A DNA stretch of 64,000 bases, taken from contig NZ_LWLN01000001.1 in assembly GCF_001953745.1 (NCBI RefSeq), positions 744,001 to 808,000 on the forward strand, written 5' to 3'. Origin of the DNA: Natrinema saccharevitans (GTDB taxonomy: Archaea; Halobacteriota; Halobacteria; Halobacteriales; Natrialbaceae). Position 1 is the stretch's first letter. Each line of letters opens with the position of its first letter. Positions 1 to 8,173 of this stretch are shown piece after piece. The notes beneath the pieces were generated by a model. That model was not told the DNA's origin. It saw only the letters and a list, made by a program, of their open reading frames with translations, and ran no database searches. A program made the translations under genes and the position numbers.

Positions 1-2
1 GC

Positions 3-314
3 GAGTTCATCACGTACTGTGGGACGAAAGGCGCCGTGCGACTACTCACGTATGCGATGGCGGCAAGGCTGGGACCCGACGGCGTTCGAGTGAACGCTAT
101 CCATCCGGGGCTGATCGAGACGACGATGACGACTGATGACTACCCGATTATGGGTACGGACGCCGAAGAAGACTTCTTGCAGGCGATCCCGTCGCGGCGG
201 GCGGGCCAACCTGAAGACGTCGCGGATGCGGCGCTGTACCTCGCAAGTGATCTCTCGGACTACGTAAACGGTGAATCGCTCGTCGTCGACGGCGGGATGA
301 CGAACACACAGTAG
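3..314 (+). CDS. SDR family oxidoreductase, C-terminal part (cut by window edge)
   Basis: The reading frame is open from the window edge and ends at TAG 312-314. It carries the YxxxK catalytic pair of short-chain dehydrogenases/reductases (YCGTK, nt 15-29), then RVNAIHPGLIETTM, the usual post-catalytic NxxxPG region, and the terminal VVDGGM motif. These mark the C-terminal ~103 residues of a classical NAD(P)-dependent SDR of about 250 aa. The Rossmann glycine motif lies outside the window, so substrate and cofactor cannot be told. Following this gene, nt 315-537 hold no recognisable gene. Confidence 0.9.
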   Translation, partial: EFITYCGTKGAVRLLTYAMAARLGPDGVRVNAIHPGLIETTMTTDDYPIMGTDAEEDFLQAIPSRRAGQPEDVADAALYLASDLSDYVNGESLVVDGGMTNTQ

Positions 315-537
315 CTGCTAAACGACGGTCACAGAGGGGAGTGACCGTTGGATCATTTTCCGTGTTGTACTGGTCGCACTATCCCACTGGCAGTCACCGT
401 TTACCACGGCCGCTACTTGCCGTCGATCGACAGATGTTGATCGGCCATCTCTGGTCGGAGTGCAGTGATCGATTCGCGCGTGTAGTGATCGAACTGTCCT
501 CCCCATTTCGCATAGAATTTTGAATAAAGAAACCGCG

Positions 538-1227
538 TTACGCTCTACTGGTAAACGTCAGGACGTGCCCGTCCGGGTCCCGAATCACGACCTCGTCGTC
601 GGCCTCGCGCTCGAGCGAGCCGATCCGATCCCGAACCGCGGCGAGCGCCGCGGCCGGATCGTCGGTCTCGAACCCGAGATCGACGTGGACGCCGCCGCGG
701 GCGTCGGCGATGCCGAGGTGGGGTTCCCACAGTTCCAGCGCCATCGGACCCTGCAGGCGTACGCGCTTGCGGTCGTCGCCCTCGTCGACCGCGTCGAACC
801 CCAGCACCTCGTAGAACGCCTGTGCGCGCTCGAGGTCGCGGACCTCGAGGACGACCTCGAAGATCCCGTCGATGCCCGGCCCGGCCACGTCCCGTTGTCC
901 GAGTTCGACGCAGTTGCCGTCGGGGTCGTACAGGTACAGCGATCGAGCGGGACCGAACTGTGCTTCCTCGAGGTCGTGGTCGGCGCTCAGTCGAACCCAC
1001 CAGTCGTCGTACTCGGCGTCGGGGATCGAGAACGCGAAATGGGTGTGGAGCCCGCCCCGCGGGACGCCGTCGGGACGGCGGACGACGAGGTCGGTGTCGC
1101 CGGCCGCGAAGACGACCTCGCGGGGGCCGCGCTCGCGGACGGTCAGGTCCAGTTCGTCCTCGTAGAACGCCGCTGCCGGCTCGAGGTACTTGGCCTCGAG
1201 CGCCAGCCAGGCCAGCCCGGATACCAT
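538..1227 (-). CDS. VOC (glyoxalase/bleomycin-resistance) family protein, two-domain
   Basis: 229 aa from ATG 1227. It contains two vicinal-oxygen-chelate modules: residues ~1-115 (AAAFYEDELDL ... YLYDPDGNCVEL) and ~120-229 (IFEVVLEVRDLERAQAFYEVLGF ... VIRDPDGHVLTF). The paired AFYE and DPDGxxxEL/LTF signatures are diagnostic of the family. Such proteins act as metal-dependent dioxygenases, glyoxalases or epimerases; the specific substrate is not evident. A longer in-frame start exists upstream but would run through the promoter of the divergent gene at 1370, so the ATG at the start of homology was chosen. Confidence 0.8.
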   Translation of the reverse strand: MVSGLAWLALEAKYLEPAAAFYEDELDLTVRERGPREVVFAAGDTDLVVRRPDGVPRGGLHTHFAFSIPDAEYDDWWVRLSADHDLEEAQFGPARSLYLYDPDGNCVELGQRDVAGPGIDGIFEVVLEVRDLERAQAFYEVLGFDAVDEGDDRKRVRLQGPMALELWEPHLGIADARGGVHVDLGFETDDPAAALAAVRDRIGSLEREADDEVVIRDPDGHVLTFTSRA

Positions 1228-1369
1228 AGCCGACCGTACGGGCGACGGGCGCATAGAAGCGTCGCCGCGCTCCAGCGACCGAACCGGCCGACCGTCGGCC
1301 GTCGACAACGACGACCGCGTGAAGCGGGGTTTACCTACGTTTATGCGTCGGTGGCTCATAACACACGAC

Positions 1370-2053
1370 ATGAGTTTTCGCGCCGACGAACGAGCGACGG
1401 ACTTCCGAGAGATCGACCGATTCGACGGCGGCGTCGGCTGGATCGCCCACCCCGACGAGCGGATGCAGCGGGCCAGCCACGCCCTCGAGATCGACGGCGA
1501 GGTCTGGGTGATCGACCCGGTCGACGCCGAGGGGCTCGACGACCTCCTGGCCGAGTTCGGCGACGTGGCCGGCGTCGTCGTCGGACTCGACCGGCACAAA
1601 CGCGACGCCGCCGCGGTCGCGAACCGCCACGATGTCCCTGTCTATCTCCCCGAGTGGTTCGAGGGCGTCACCGGCGACATCGACGCCGCGGTCGCCCGGT
1701 TCGACGACGAACTCTCCGACACCGGGCTCCGGGCGATCACCGTCGTCGACAACCGCTTCTGGCAGGAGGTGGCCCTCTACAATCCGACCGACGGCACGTT
1801 CGTGATCCCCGAATCGGTCGGGACCGTCGACTACTTCCTGGCCGGCGACGAGACGCTCGGCGTCCATCCGGCCTTGCGGCTGAAACCGCCCCGGTCGGCG
1901 CTGCGCGGCGTCGCTCCCGAACGCGTTCTCGTCGGCCACGGTGCCGGCGTGATGGAGAACGCGGCGGCCGTCCTCGAGGCCGCGCTCTCTCGGTCCCGAA
2001 AACGGGCACCGCGGCTGTACGCGGGGACCGCCTGGGAGATGCTGCCGTTCTGA
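1370..2053 (+). CDS. Degenerate metallo-beta-lactamase-like protein, function unknown
   Basis: 227 aa, ATG 1370. The layout resembles an MBL-fold protein: a strand region (VWVIDPVDAEGLDDLL), then VVVGLDRHKRDAAAVANRH followed by DVPVYLP. In active MBL enzymes this place holds HxHxDH followed by a GVPVYAP-like strand. Here the motif reads DRHKRD, so most metal ligands are lost. The C-terminal half ends with an alpha/beta segment (RVLVGHGAGVM) where MBL proteins keep a conserved GHG. I infer a catalytically altered or non-catalytic member; I do not recognise a named family. Upstream ATG/GTG codons give only unconserved extensions. Confidence 0.6.
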   Translation: MSFRADERATDFREIDRFDGGVGWIAHPDERMQRASHALEIDGEVWVIDPVDAEGLDDLLAEFGDVAGVVVGLDRHKRDAAAVANRHDVPVYLPEWFEGVTGDIDAAVARFDDELSDTGLRAITVVDNRFWQEVALYNPTDGTFVIPESVGTVDYFLAGDETLGVHPALRLKPPRSALRGVAPERVLVGHGAGVMENAAAVLEAALSRSRKRAPRLYAGTAWEMLPF

Positions 2054-2106
2054 ACGAGGGCCGCGTCGGGGAATACATCTAACTAGCAGCCCCCCATAGG
2101 ACGCCT

Positions 2107-2529
2107 GTGGTCTACGTCACTCGCGGTCTCGTCGACGTCCTACTGGATCTGGCCAGCGATGCGGACCCCGACGAGCTGACGACCGGCGTCTCGGTCTCGC
2201 CGGCCGGCGACCTCGAGGGAGCGGCCGATCTCCCGACCGAGACGCCGGTTTTTACCGACTTCTTTCTGCCGGACCCCGGCAACGCCGTCAACGCTGTCTT
2301 CGGCGTGAACCTGTCGACGCCCGCGCGCCAGACACAGGGGCGGTTCGTCTCCCATCCCGTCGGCGAACTCGCGGTGACCCGCCGCGACGATCTCGCGGAG
2401 GTGGTCTTCGTCGCCGTCCCCCCGTGGGAACCCGGCGAGGGCTCGTTCGCGGCGTTCGACCGTAGCGGCCGCCGCAAATCCCTCGAGATCGTCGACGCCA
2501 CGCCGCCGGGGAAGTCACTGACGGACTGA
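2107..2529 (+). CDS. Conserved-looking hypothetical protein
   Basis: 140 aa from GTG 2107. It is acidic, has no transmembrane segment and no recognised motif; the visible features are LLDLASDADPDELTTGVS near the N-terminus and a Pro/Gly-rich middle (VPPWEPGEGSF). Codon usage and third-position GC match its neighbours, which supports it being a real gene. It follows the MBL-like gene on the same strand after 53 bp and could be cotranscribed. I do not recognise a family. Confidence 0.6.
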   Translation: MVYVTRGLVDVLLDLASDADPDELTTGVSVSPAGDLEGAADLPTETPVFTDFFLPDPGNAVNAVFGVNLSTPARQTQGRFVSHPVGELAVTRRDDLAEVVFVAVPPWEPGEGSFAAFDRSGRRKSLEIVDATPPGKSLTD

Positions 2530-2600
2530 CGGCTCCGCCGTCGGCTCGAGCGACCGTCGACGCCGGCGGGCGAAAAAACGGAGCGACGGGAGGCCGGGTG

Positions 2601-2732
2601 TCAGCTCCCGGTCGTGACCGGCAACTCGCCGTCACCGATGATTCGGTCGATGATGCTCCCCGGATTCCGATCGCGCCGTTCGTCGTCGGACTCGTCGGTG
2701 TCCTCGGACGGGAAGTTCGGAACGTGTGGCAT
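2601..2732 (-). CDS. Small acidic hypothetical protein
   Basis: 43 aa, ATG 2732 to TGA 2601. The sequence starts MPHVPNFPSEDTDESDDE and ends IIDRIIGDGELPVTTGS: a charged, Asp/Glu-rich N-terminus and a hydrophobic amphipathic C-terminal helix (GSIIDRIIGD). It lies between two supported genes with no overlap, and its composition is haloarchaeal. It is too short for a family assignment and could be a non-coding frame. Confidence 0.4.
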   Translation of the reverse strand: MPHVPNFPSEDTDESDDERRDRNPGSIIDRIIGDGELPVTTGS

Positions 2733-2857
2733 CCGTCTCGCTCCGGCCGGCGGTACGCCCTCGAGAGACAAAAACGCTCTCCCGTTGCAATCGGGCCGGA
2801 GCAGTCCCGGTCGGCCCGATCGATCGGCGCGGAACGACGCGATCGGGTGGCCGCGGT

Positions 2858-3067
2858 CTACTCGAGGTAGCCCAGCCCGCGGAGCTGTTCGGTGATCTCC
2901 TCGAACTCCGCTTCGGTGAGTTCGCCCTCCTTCTGGTGCTGGATCACGATGCTGCGAAGCAGGAAGCGGACGAGGTCGCTCGTACTCTGAAAGCTCGTCC
3001 CTTCGATCGTCTCTTCGACGCGGTCCGCGAGGTCCTTCGGGATCGACACCGTGGTGTAGTCGGTCAT
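2858..3067 (-). CDS. Ribbon-helix-helix (CopG/Arc-type) DNA-binding protein
   Basis: 69 aa, ATG 3067. The N-terminal strand YTTVSIPKDLADRVEE followed by two helices (QSTSDLVRFLLRSIVIQHQKE) is the classical RHH pattern: an alternating polar/hydrophobic beta-strand that enters the major groove, then a dimerising helix pair. The C-terminal tail (ELTEAEFEEITEQLRGLGYLE) is acidic. Probably a dimeric transcriptional regulator; no operator or target can be told from the sequence. Confidence 0.8.
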   Translation of the reverse strand: MTDYTTVSIPKDLADRVEETIEGTSFQSTSDLVRFLLRSIVIQHQKEGELTEAEFEEITEQLRGLGYLE

Positions 3068-3214
3068 ACACCATACTCCGTCGCGGTCCCCAAAGGCGTG
3101 TCGACGGGCGACGCTCGTCGGCGACTCGCCCGGGGTTGTCCCGTCAGATCGCCGTCGATCTCGACCGTCTCCACAGCCATTTTTATATCCGGCTCCGTAT
3201 CGGGAGGTACAGGT

Positions 3215-3544
3215 ATGGGAGTACGGCCACCATCGAGCGGCGACGACGAGGAACCCGACAGCATCGAGTTCGGCATCGCGGCCGTCGACGCCCGCCTCAA
3301 GGACGCCGATCTGCGCTTTCCGGCCACGAAAGACGACGTCAACGCGGCGCTCGGCCACGAACGCATCCCCTACGATGTCCACGGCAACGACGTTGCGCTG
3401 TCCGAGATGCTCGAGCGGGTCCCGGCCCAACAGTTCGATTCCCGGCAGGAACTGCTGAACGCGCTCCACGAACCCTTCGAGGAGTATCGGCGGAACCGCT
3501 CGGGCGGGGTCGTCGCACAGGTCCGCTCGCTGTTGCCCTTCTGA
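3215..3544 (+). CDS. DUF5789-like small haloarchaeal protein
   Basis: 109 aa, ATG 3215, with a TATA-like TTTTATAT at 3181-3188, about 30 bp upstream, consistent with a near-leaderless transcript. The core (DARLKDADLRFPATKDDVNAALG ... VPYDV-like PYDVHG ... LSEMLERVP) resembles the DUF5789/DUF2795-like helical proteins common in haloarchaea; the family name is from memory and moderately sure. No transmembrane segment or catalytic motif is visible. Function unknown. Confidence 0.65.
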   Translation: MGVRPPSSGDDEEPDSIEFGIAAVDARLKDADLRFPATKDDVNAALGHERIPYDVHGNDVALSEMLERVPAQQFDSRQELLNALHEPFEEYRRNRSGGVVAQVRSLLPF

Positions 3545-3645
3545 ACGCGCTCGCTCAAGAGCCGTCGCGGCGCTGTATCGGCCGCGAAGCAATACCGGGG
3601 AGCGTCCCGAGCGGATCGGCCGCTCGGCGGCGTCGCGAGCGGCCG

Positions 3646-4590
3646 TTACTTCTCGGGTTCGTCCCGGGCGATCCGCTCGAGGCGGCGACGTTGCTCGCGG
3701 TGCAGCGTCACGAGCATGTCCGAGAGGACGCCGAACATGAGCAGTTGTACGCCAAGCAGGATGGCGGCCGCAGAGACAAGCGCCATGATCTCGTGGCCCT
3801 GCTGGTACTGGATCCACTCCCAGAGGACGTACATCGCGATGAGACCGCCCGAGACGATGCCGGTGATGCCGAGACTCCCGAAGTAAAACAGCGGGTTGTT
3901 CGTCTTGGCGAGCGAGTACAGCGCGAGCAGGATGGTACCGCCGTCCTTGATCGGGTGGAGGTTGGTTTCGGACTCCTCGGGACGGGCGCTGTAACTGACC
4001 GGAACGACGGTCGTTTCGACTCCGTGTTTGACACACTCGACGGCGAGTTCGGTCTCGATCGTAAAGCCGTCCGAGTCGAGCGACAGGCGCTCGAAGGAGT
4101 CGACGGTAAAGGCCCGATACCCCGACAGAATATCCTCGTAGTTCGCGCCGTGGACGAACCCGAACGCGCGGTTTATCACTCGGTTGCCGAACCCGTTCAG
4201 CGCCCGCATCGCGTCGTCGTCCATGTCGGCGAAGCGGTTGCCGATGACGTGTTCGTAGCCCCGGGAGAGCGGTTCGATCATCCGGTCGGCGTCGGCCGGA
4301 TCGTAGGTCCCGTCGCCGTCGAGCATCAACACGTAGGGAACGGTGATGTACTCGAGGGCCTCGCGGACCGCCTGGCCCTTCCCGCTGCCCGACTGGACGA
4401 TCACCTCGGCACCGTGATCGCGGGCGATCTCGCGAGTCTCGTCGCTCGAGTCGCCGTCGATGACGACGACGTTCGTGTATCCCTCGTCGTAAAAGCCCTC
4501 GATCACGTCGCCGATCGTGGCGGCCTCGTCGAGCGTGGGAATGAGGATACAGACCTCGTCGGAGGTGATCTCGCGGGAGTCGTCGGTCAT
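3646..4590 (-). CDS. aglJ: Dolichyl-phosphate hexosyltransferase AglJ
   Basis: 314 aa from ATG 4590 (a longer ATG at 4653 adds 21 non-conserved residues). The GT2 domain starts CILIPTLDEAATIGDVI, holds IDGDSSDET and the catalytic DxD region VLMLDGDGTYDPADAD (residues ~85-100), then GNRFADM and LSGYRAF. Two C-terminal hydrophobic segments (residues ~235-300) anchor it with the active site on the cytoplasmic face. In Haloferax volcanii AglJ adds the first hexose to dolichol phosphate in S-layer N-glycosylation. A TATA-like AATATAAAGG on the minus strand (4707-4716) precedes it. Other dolichol-phosphate mannosyltransferases are the main alternative. Confidence 0.85.
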   Translation of the reverse strand: MTDDSREITSDEVCILIPTLDEAATIGDVIEGFYDEGYTNVVVIDGDSSDETREIARDHGAEVIVQSGSGKGQAVREALEYITVPYVLMLDGDGTYDPADADRMIEPLSRGYEHVIGNRFADMDDDAMRALNGFGNRVINRAFGFVHGANYEDILSGYRAFTVDSFERLSLDSDGFTIETELAVECVKHGVETTVVPVSYSARPEESETNLHPIKDGGTILLALYSLAKTNNPLFYFGSLGITGIVSGGLIAMYVLWEWIQYQQGHEIMALVSAAAILLGVQLLMFGVLSDMLVTLHREQRRRLERIARDEPEK

Positions 4591-4855
4591 CGCGATTACC
4601 TCCTCGACGTCCGGCCGAGGATCCGACCCCGAACGTACCACGTCATCCTCCATCGACGACTACTCACCCGCGTAACTGCAAAAGGTTGCTGATTGATCAC
4701 CGGCGGGCCTTTATATTGGCCGCTCGATCGGTGCCGCCGTCGGCACGAACGGACCGGTACTACCGGGACTGCAGGTCACCGACGAACGATGGAACCGACG
4801 GCCGCGACTGTCGCAAACCCAAACCATACCCCGGCGAGCGTTGACCCGTCGCCGT

Positions 4856-5398
4856 ATGTGGAATCCGTTCGGGCGGCCCGATCGTCGCTTCGCCGGCGTC
4901 GTCCTCCTCGTCGCACTGGTCGGGCTCTCGCTGGGAGCGGGCGCGACCGCCGATCCCCTCGAGAGCGAGTATCCGACCGCGGGCGAGGTGACGCAAAACC
5001 GCGGGGCGTACGTCGGCGAGCGGGTCGTCCTCTCCGGGCGGGCCGCCGACGCCGATCCCGTCGTCGTCGCGACCCGTCCCGGCGGCGGGAGGTTCAGGGT
5101 GGTCGACGCGAGCGACCGACTGCACAACGGGGACGGCCCCCTCGAGCGGGGCGATCGCGTGACGGCGTCCGGACGGCTCGTCGACGAATCGACCCTCGCC
5201 GCCGAGCGAACGACTGTCGGCGACCCGATCGGGACGGCGTACATGCTCGTCGTCTCCCTTCTCGGTGGCCTCTGGACGGCCGGTCGGTTCGCGACCGACT
5301 GGCGGTTCGATCGCGATCGACTCGCGGTCGTTCGGCGGACGGGCCCGCGCTCGCTCGAGGACGCGGATCGCGGGGACGGGAGTGATCGGGATGCCTGA
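4856..5398 (+). CDS. Membrane-anchored OB-fold-like hypothetical protein
   Basis: 180 aa, ATG 4856 (a TTG 15 nt upstream is also in frame). An N-terminal hydrophobic segment (FAGVVLLVALVGLSLGAGAT, residues ~15-34) is followed by an extracytoplasmic domain, YVGERVVLSGRAADADPVVV ... GDRVTASGRLVD, with alternating strands and GDxVxxxGxL as in small OB-fold/nucleic-acid-binding-like modules. A second hydrophobic segment (YMLVVSLLGGLWTAGRF) lies near residue 130. The last 8 nt overlap the next gene, implying translational coupling. Function unknown. Confidence 0.65.
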   Translation: MWNPFGRPDRRFAGVVLLVALVGLSLGAGATADPLESEYPTAGEVTQNRGAYVGERVVLSGRAADADPVVVATRPGGGRFRVVDASDRLHNGDGPLERGDRVTASGRLVDESTLAAERTTVGDPIGTAYMLVVSLLGGLWTAGRFATDWRFDRDRLAVVRRTGPRSLEDADRGDGSDRDA

Positions 5399-5906
5399 CC
5401 TGCTCACGCACGTCCTCGTCGGCTACGCGATCGGGACGGCGCTGTCGGTCCTGTACGGGTGGTTCGACCGAGGCCACGTGACGCTGGTGATGCTCGGCGC
5501 GCTCTCGCCCGACCTCGCGAAGGTCGACCTCGTCGTTCCGGCGATCGTCGTCAGCGACCTGCTCGGCGTTCCGTTTCGCTGGTCGGCGTTGCATACCGTC
5601 GTCGGGTCGGTCCTTGCGGCGGCGCTTTGTGTACTGCTGTTCGCGCCCGAGTACCGTCGGACCGTTCTCGCGCTGGTCGCGCTCGGGGCCGCGTCGCACC
5701 ACCTCCTCGATCTCGGACTCGTGACGCCGACGGGGGAGAGCTACGCCGTCTTCTGGCCGCTGACCTCGGTCCGGCTTCCGGCAGGGGACCTCTATCTGAG
5801 TACCGACCGCTGGCCGGCGCTCGTCGCCGGGACGTGTGCCGCCCTCGCTCGGGCGGTCGCCCGCCGACGCGAGCATCGGGAGGGAGACGCGACGACGGCC
5901 GACTGA
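5391..5906 (+). CDS. YdjM-type membrane protein, metal-dependent hydrolase family
   Basis: 171 aa, ATG 5391, overlapping the previous gene by 8 nt. It begins PDLLTHVLVGYAIG, has LGALSPDLAKVD, later LHTVVGSVLAAAL, and ASHHLLDLGL: the spaced His/Asp residues (THxL, SPDL, LHT, HHLLD) seen in YdjM/LexA-regulated membrane-bound hydrolase-like proteins, set among about four hydrophobic helices. These residues are thought to bind metal in the membrane plane, but the substrate is unknown for the family. Likely coexpressed with the preceding gene. Confidence 0.7.
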   Translation: MPDLLTHVLVGYAIGTALSVLYGWFDRGHVTLVMLGALSPDLAKVDLVVPAIVVSDLLGVPFRWSALHTVVGSVLAAALCVLLFAPEYRRTVLALVALGAASHHLLDLGLVTPTGESYAVFWPLTSVRLPAGDLYLSTDRWPALVAGTCAALARAVARRREHREGDATTAD

Positions 5907-5928
5907 GAACCGGTCCGCGAGTCGCGGG

Positions 5929-7218
5929 CTACCAGGTCAGCCCCTCGTAAACCTCGAGTGCGTCCTCGTCGACGTCGATCCGGCGGCCGTCGACCACGAC
6001 TGTGCGGGCCATTCCATCGACCGAGAGCCCGTCGAACTCCGGCCAGCCGGTGGCGACGACCGCGCCGTCCGCGTCCGTGAGCGCGCCCTCCGACGAGTCG
6101 GCGTACTCGATGTCGGGGTAATCGGGGCGGACGTTCTCGATCGCGACCGGATCGTAGGCGACGACGTCCGCGCCGCGCGCCGTCAGGACGTCGATCACGT
6201 CGAGCGCGCGGGACTTGCGCACGTCGTCGGTGCCGGGCTTGAACGACAGTCCGAGTACCGCGATGCGGGCACCCTCGAGTGGAACGTGGTCCGCGAGGAG
6301 ATCGACGAGCCGCCGCGGCTGGCCGTCGTTAACCGCGACGGCCGCGTCGAGCAGTTCCGGCTCGTACCCCTGTTCGCGGGCACCGGCCCGCAGGGCGTTG
6401 ACGTCCTTGGGGAAACAGGAGCCGCCCCAGCCTAGGCCGGAGCGCATGAACCGCTCGGAGATCCGATCGTCGAGCCCGACCGCCTCGAGGACCTCGTAGG
6501 CGTCCGCGCCGTAGGCCTTGGCGACGTTGCCCAACTCGTTGACCAGCGAGACCTTCGACGCGAGGAAGGCGTTGTTCGCGTACTTGATGAGTTCGGCCTC
6601 CCGAACGTCGGTCTCGACCGGATCGGTCCCGTCGCGCTCGAGAATCGGGGCGTACAGCTCGCGGAGGGTGGCCGCCGCATCGTCGCTCGCCGTGCCGAAG
6701 ACGACCTTGTCCGGCTCGAGGAAGTCCTGCACCGCGGTTCCCATCCGGAGGAACTCGGGGTTCATGGCGACCTCGATCCCCTCGCCGATGGGGGTTCCGG
6801 ACTCGGCCTCGAGGATCGGCGCGACGACATCCTCGGTGGTCCCGGGCAGGACCGTACTCTTGACGACCACGAGGTGATCGTCGTCCTTGCTCGCGAGGGC
6901 GCGGCCGAGCGACTCCGCCCCGGCCTCCATGATCGCGAGATCGAGGCTTCCGTCGTCGGACTGGGGCGTGGGGAGACAGAGGAAGGTAACGTCCGTCTCG
7001 CGGACGGCATCGTAGTCGGTCGTCGCGCGGAGACGGGTGCCGGCGTGGGCGGCGATCCGCTCTTCGAGTCCGGACTCGTGGATCGGTGCCTCGCCGGCGT
7101 TTATGCTGGCGACGATGTCCTCGTCGATTTCGACGTTGACCACGTCGTGACCGAGGTCGGCGAGGCAGGCGGCGACTGTCGTGCCGACGTAACCGCTGCC
7201 GACGATAGAAACGTGCAT
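5929..7218 (-). CDS. aglM: UDP-glucose/GDP-mannose dehydrogenase AglM
   Basis: 429 aa, ATG 7218. NAD-binding GSGYVG at residues 7-12, LPTPQSDDGSLD, the MNPEFLRMG segment near 152, YANNAFLASKVSLVNE near 215, and the catalytic cysteine motif GWGGSCFPKD (Cys ~268); a C-terminal UDP-binding domain follows (AVLGLSFKPGTDDVRKSRA). This four-electron oxidation makes UDP-glucuronic acid from UDP-glucose. In Haloferax, AglM supplies hexuronic acids for positions 2-3 of the N-glycan. It lies 63 bp downstream of aglF on the same strand, so substrate synthesis and oxidation are probably coexpressed. Confidence 0.9.
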   Translation of the reverse strand: MHVSIVGSGYVGTTVAACLADLGHDVVNVEIDEDIVASINAGEAPIHESGLEERIAAHAGTRLRATTDYDAVRETDVTFLCLPTPQSDDGSLDLAIMEAGAESLGRALASKDDDHLVVVKSTVLPGTTEDVVAPILEAESGTPIGEGIEVAMNPEFLRMGTAVQDFLEPDKVVFGTASDDAAATLRELYAPILERDGTDPVETDVREAELIKYANNAFLASKVSLVNELGNVAKAYGADAYEVLEAVGLDDRISERFMRSGLGWGGSCFPKDVNALRAGAREQGYEPELLDAAVAVNDGQPRRLVDLLADHVPLEGARIAVLGLSFKPGTDDVRKSRALDVIDVLTARGADVVAYDPVAIENVRPDYPDIEYADSSEGALTDADGAVVATGWPEFDGLSVDGMARTVVVDGRRIDVDEDALEVYEGLTW

Positions 7219-7281
7219 GAACGGAGAGTCGAACGGTAGCGATTAGTTGTTTTTGGGTTCGGAGCGATAGTCGACCGTCAG

Positions 7282-8013
7282 TTACTGGTCGTCTTCGTTC
7301 TCGAGTTCGGCGAGTCGTTCTTCGGCTCTCTCTCGGTCCTCCGGATAGCCGACGTCGATGCGCCAGCCGTCCATCCGGATCGCGTCGATCGTCCGACCGG
7401 ACTGGATCAGCAGATCGATCGCGTCCGGTAGTTCGTACTCGCCGCGGCCGGAGGGCTGGACCAGGTGACAGGCGTGGAAGATCTCCGGCGTGAACGTGTA
7501 GAAACCCGTCATGACGAGGTTCGACGGCGGATCGTCCGGTTTCTCCATTACCTCGACGATCTCGCCGTACTCGTTGGTGTCGAGGACGCCGTATCTCGAT
7601 GCCTCGTCGTAGGGGACCTCTTCGACGAGGAAGGCGGCATCGGCCCGTTCCTCCCGCTGGCGGTTGATCACGTCCCCGAGGTTCGCTCGGAAGACGTTGT
7701 CCCCGAGCATGAGCATGAAGTCGTCGTCGACGTGGGGTTCCGCCTGCAGGATGGCGTGGGCGAGTCCGAGTTGTTCGCGCTGGTGGGCGTAGGTGATCGG
7801 AACGCCGCGGTACTCGTCGCCGTAGCGCTCGATGATCTTCTCTTTCATGTAGCCGACGACGAGGACGAACTCGGTCGCGCCGATCTCGATGAGGTTGTCC
7901 ATGACGTCCTCGATGAGGGGAGTTCCGTCGACCTCGACGAGAACCTTCGGCTTGTCTTCCGTAAGCGGCCGGAGGCGGGTTCCCTTGCCCGCGGCCAGCA
8001 CGACTGCTTGCAT
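7282..8013 (-). CDS. aglF: UTP-glucose-1-phosphate uridylyltransferase AglF
   Basis: 243 aa, ATG 8013; the upstream ATG at 8040 adds nine residues before the conserved start MQAVVLAAGKGTRLRPLT. That motif (residues 1-18) is the nucleotide-binding G-x-G-T/S-R-x-R-P signature of sugar-phosphate nucleotidylyltransferases. Further motifs are MLGDNVF (metal-binding Asp), VEVMEKPDDP and YELPDAIDLL. In Haloferax AglF makes UDP-glucose, the substrate of AglM encoded just downstream. Paralogues annotated as glucose-1-phosphate thymidylyltransferase are hard to separate by sequence alone; the context favours AglF. A TATA-like AAAGTATTTG lies ~25 bp upstream on the minus strand. Confidence 0.85.
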   Translation of the reverse strand: MQAVVLAAGKGTRLRPLTEDKPKVLVEVDGTPLIEDVMDNLIEIGATEFVLVVGYMKEKIIERYGDEYRGVPITYAHQREQLGLAHAILQAEPHVDDDFMLMLGDNVFRANLGDVINRQREERADAAFLVEEVPYDEASRYGVLDTNEYGEIVEVMEKPDDPPSNLVMTGFYTFTPEIFHACHLVQPSGRGEYELPDAIDLLIQSGRTIDAIRMDGWRIDVGYPEDRERAEERLAELENEDDQ

Positions 8014-8087
8014 ACCGAATGGGTCGAAAGAGTTGGACAAATACTTTGGGAGATAGCAGCGGTCGCGACCGGTGCGACCCAGTTCAA

Positions 8088-8173
8088 CTATAGTAGCCGC
8101 TGAACGTCATTGCACACCTGATCGCACGACTGCGCTGCGATCAGCGTGTGAATCGTTTCAGCGCCTACTATAG
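8088..8173. repeat. 86-bp palindromic intergenic element, copy 1
   Basis: Outer arms CTATAGTAGCCGCTGAA (8088-8104) and its near-complement (8157-8173) match at 16 of 17 positions. Inner arms CTGATCGCA (8118-8126) and TGCGATCAG (8135-8143) pair perfectly, and CACAC/GTGTG lie between, so almost the whole element can fold into one long hairpin. A second copy of the same 86 bp length is at 53369-53454. The element supplies the last codons (YSRR) and TGA stop of the flippase gene at 8158. No transposase is near; it looks like a MITE- or REP-like element. Confidence 0.85.

Noticed and set aside
520-2082. Long plus-strand ORF of 520 aa
   Set aside because: It lies antisense to the VOC gene and out of frame with the MBL-like gene; its translation is low-complexity Arg/Pro-rich, typical for shadow frames in GC-rich DNA.
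4855-5906. Agl-related role for the two genes between aglJ and aglM
   Set aside because: Neither has a glycosyltransferase, sugar-nucleotide or carrier motif; location alone is not enough.
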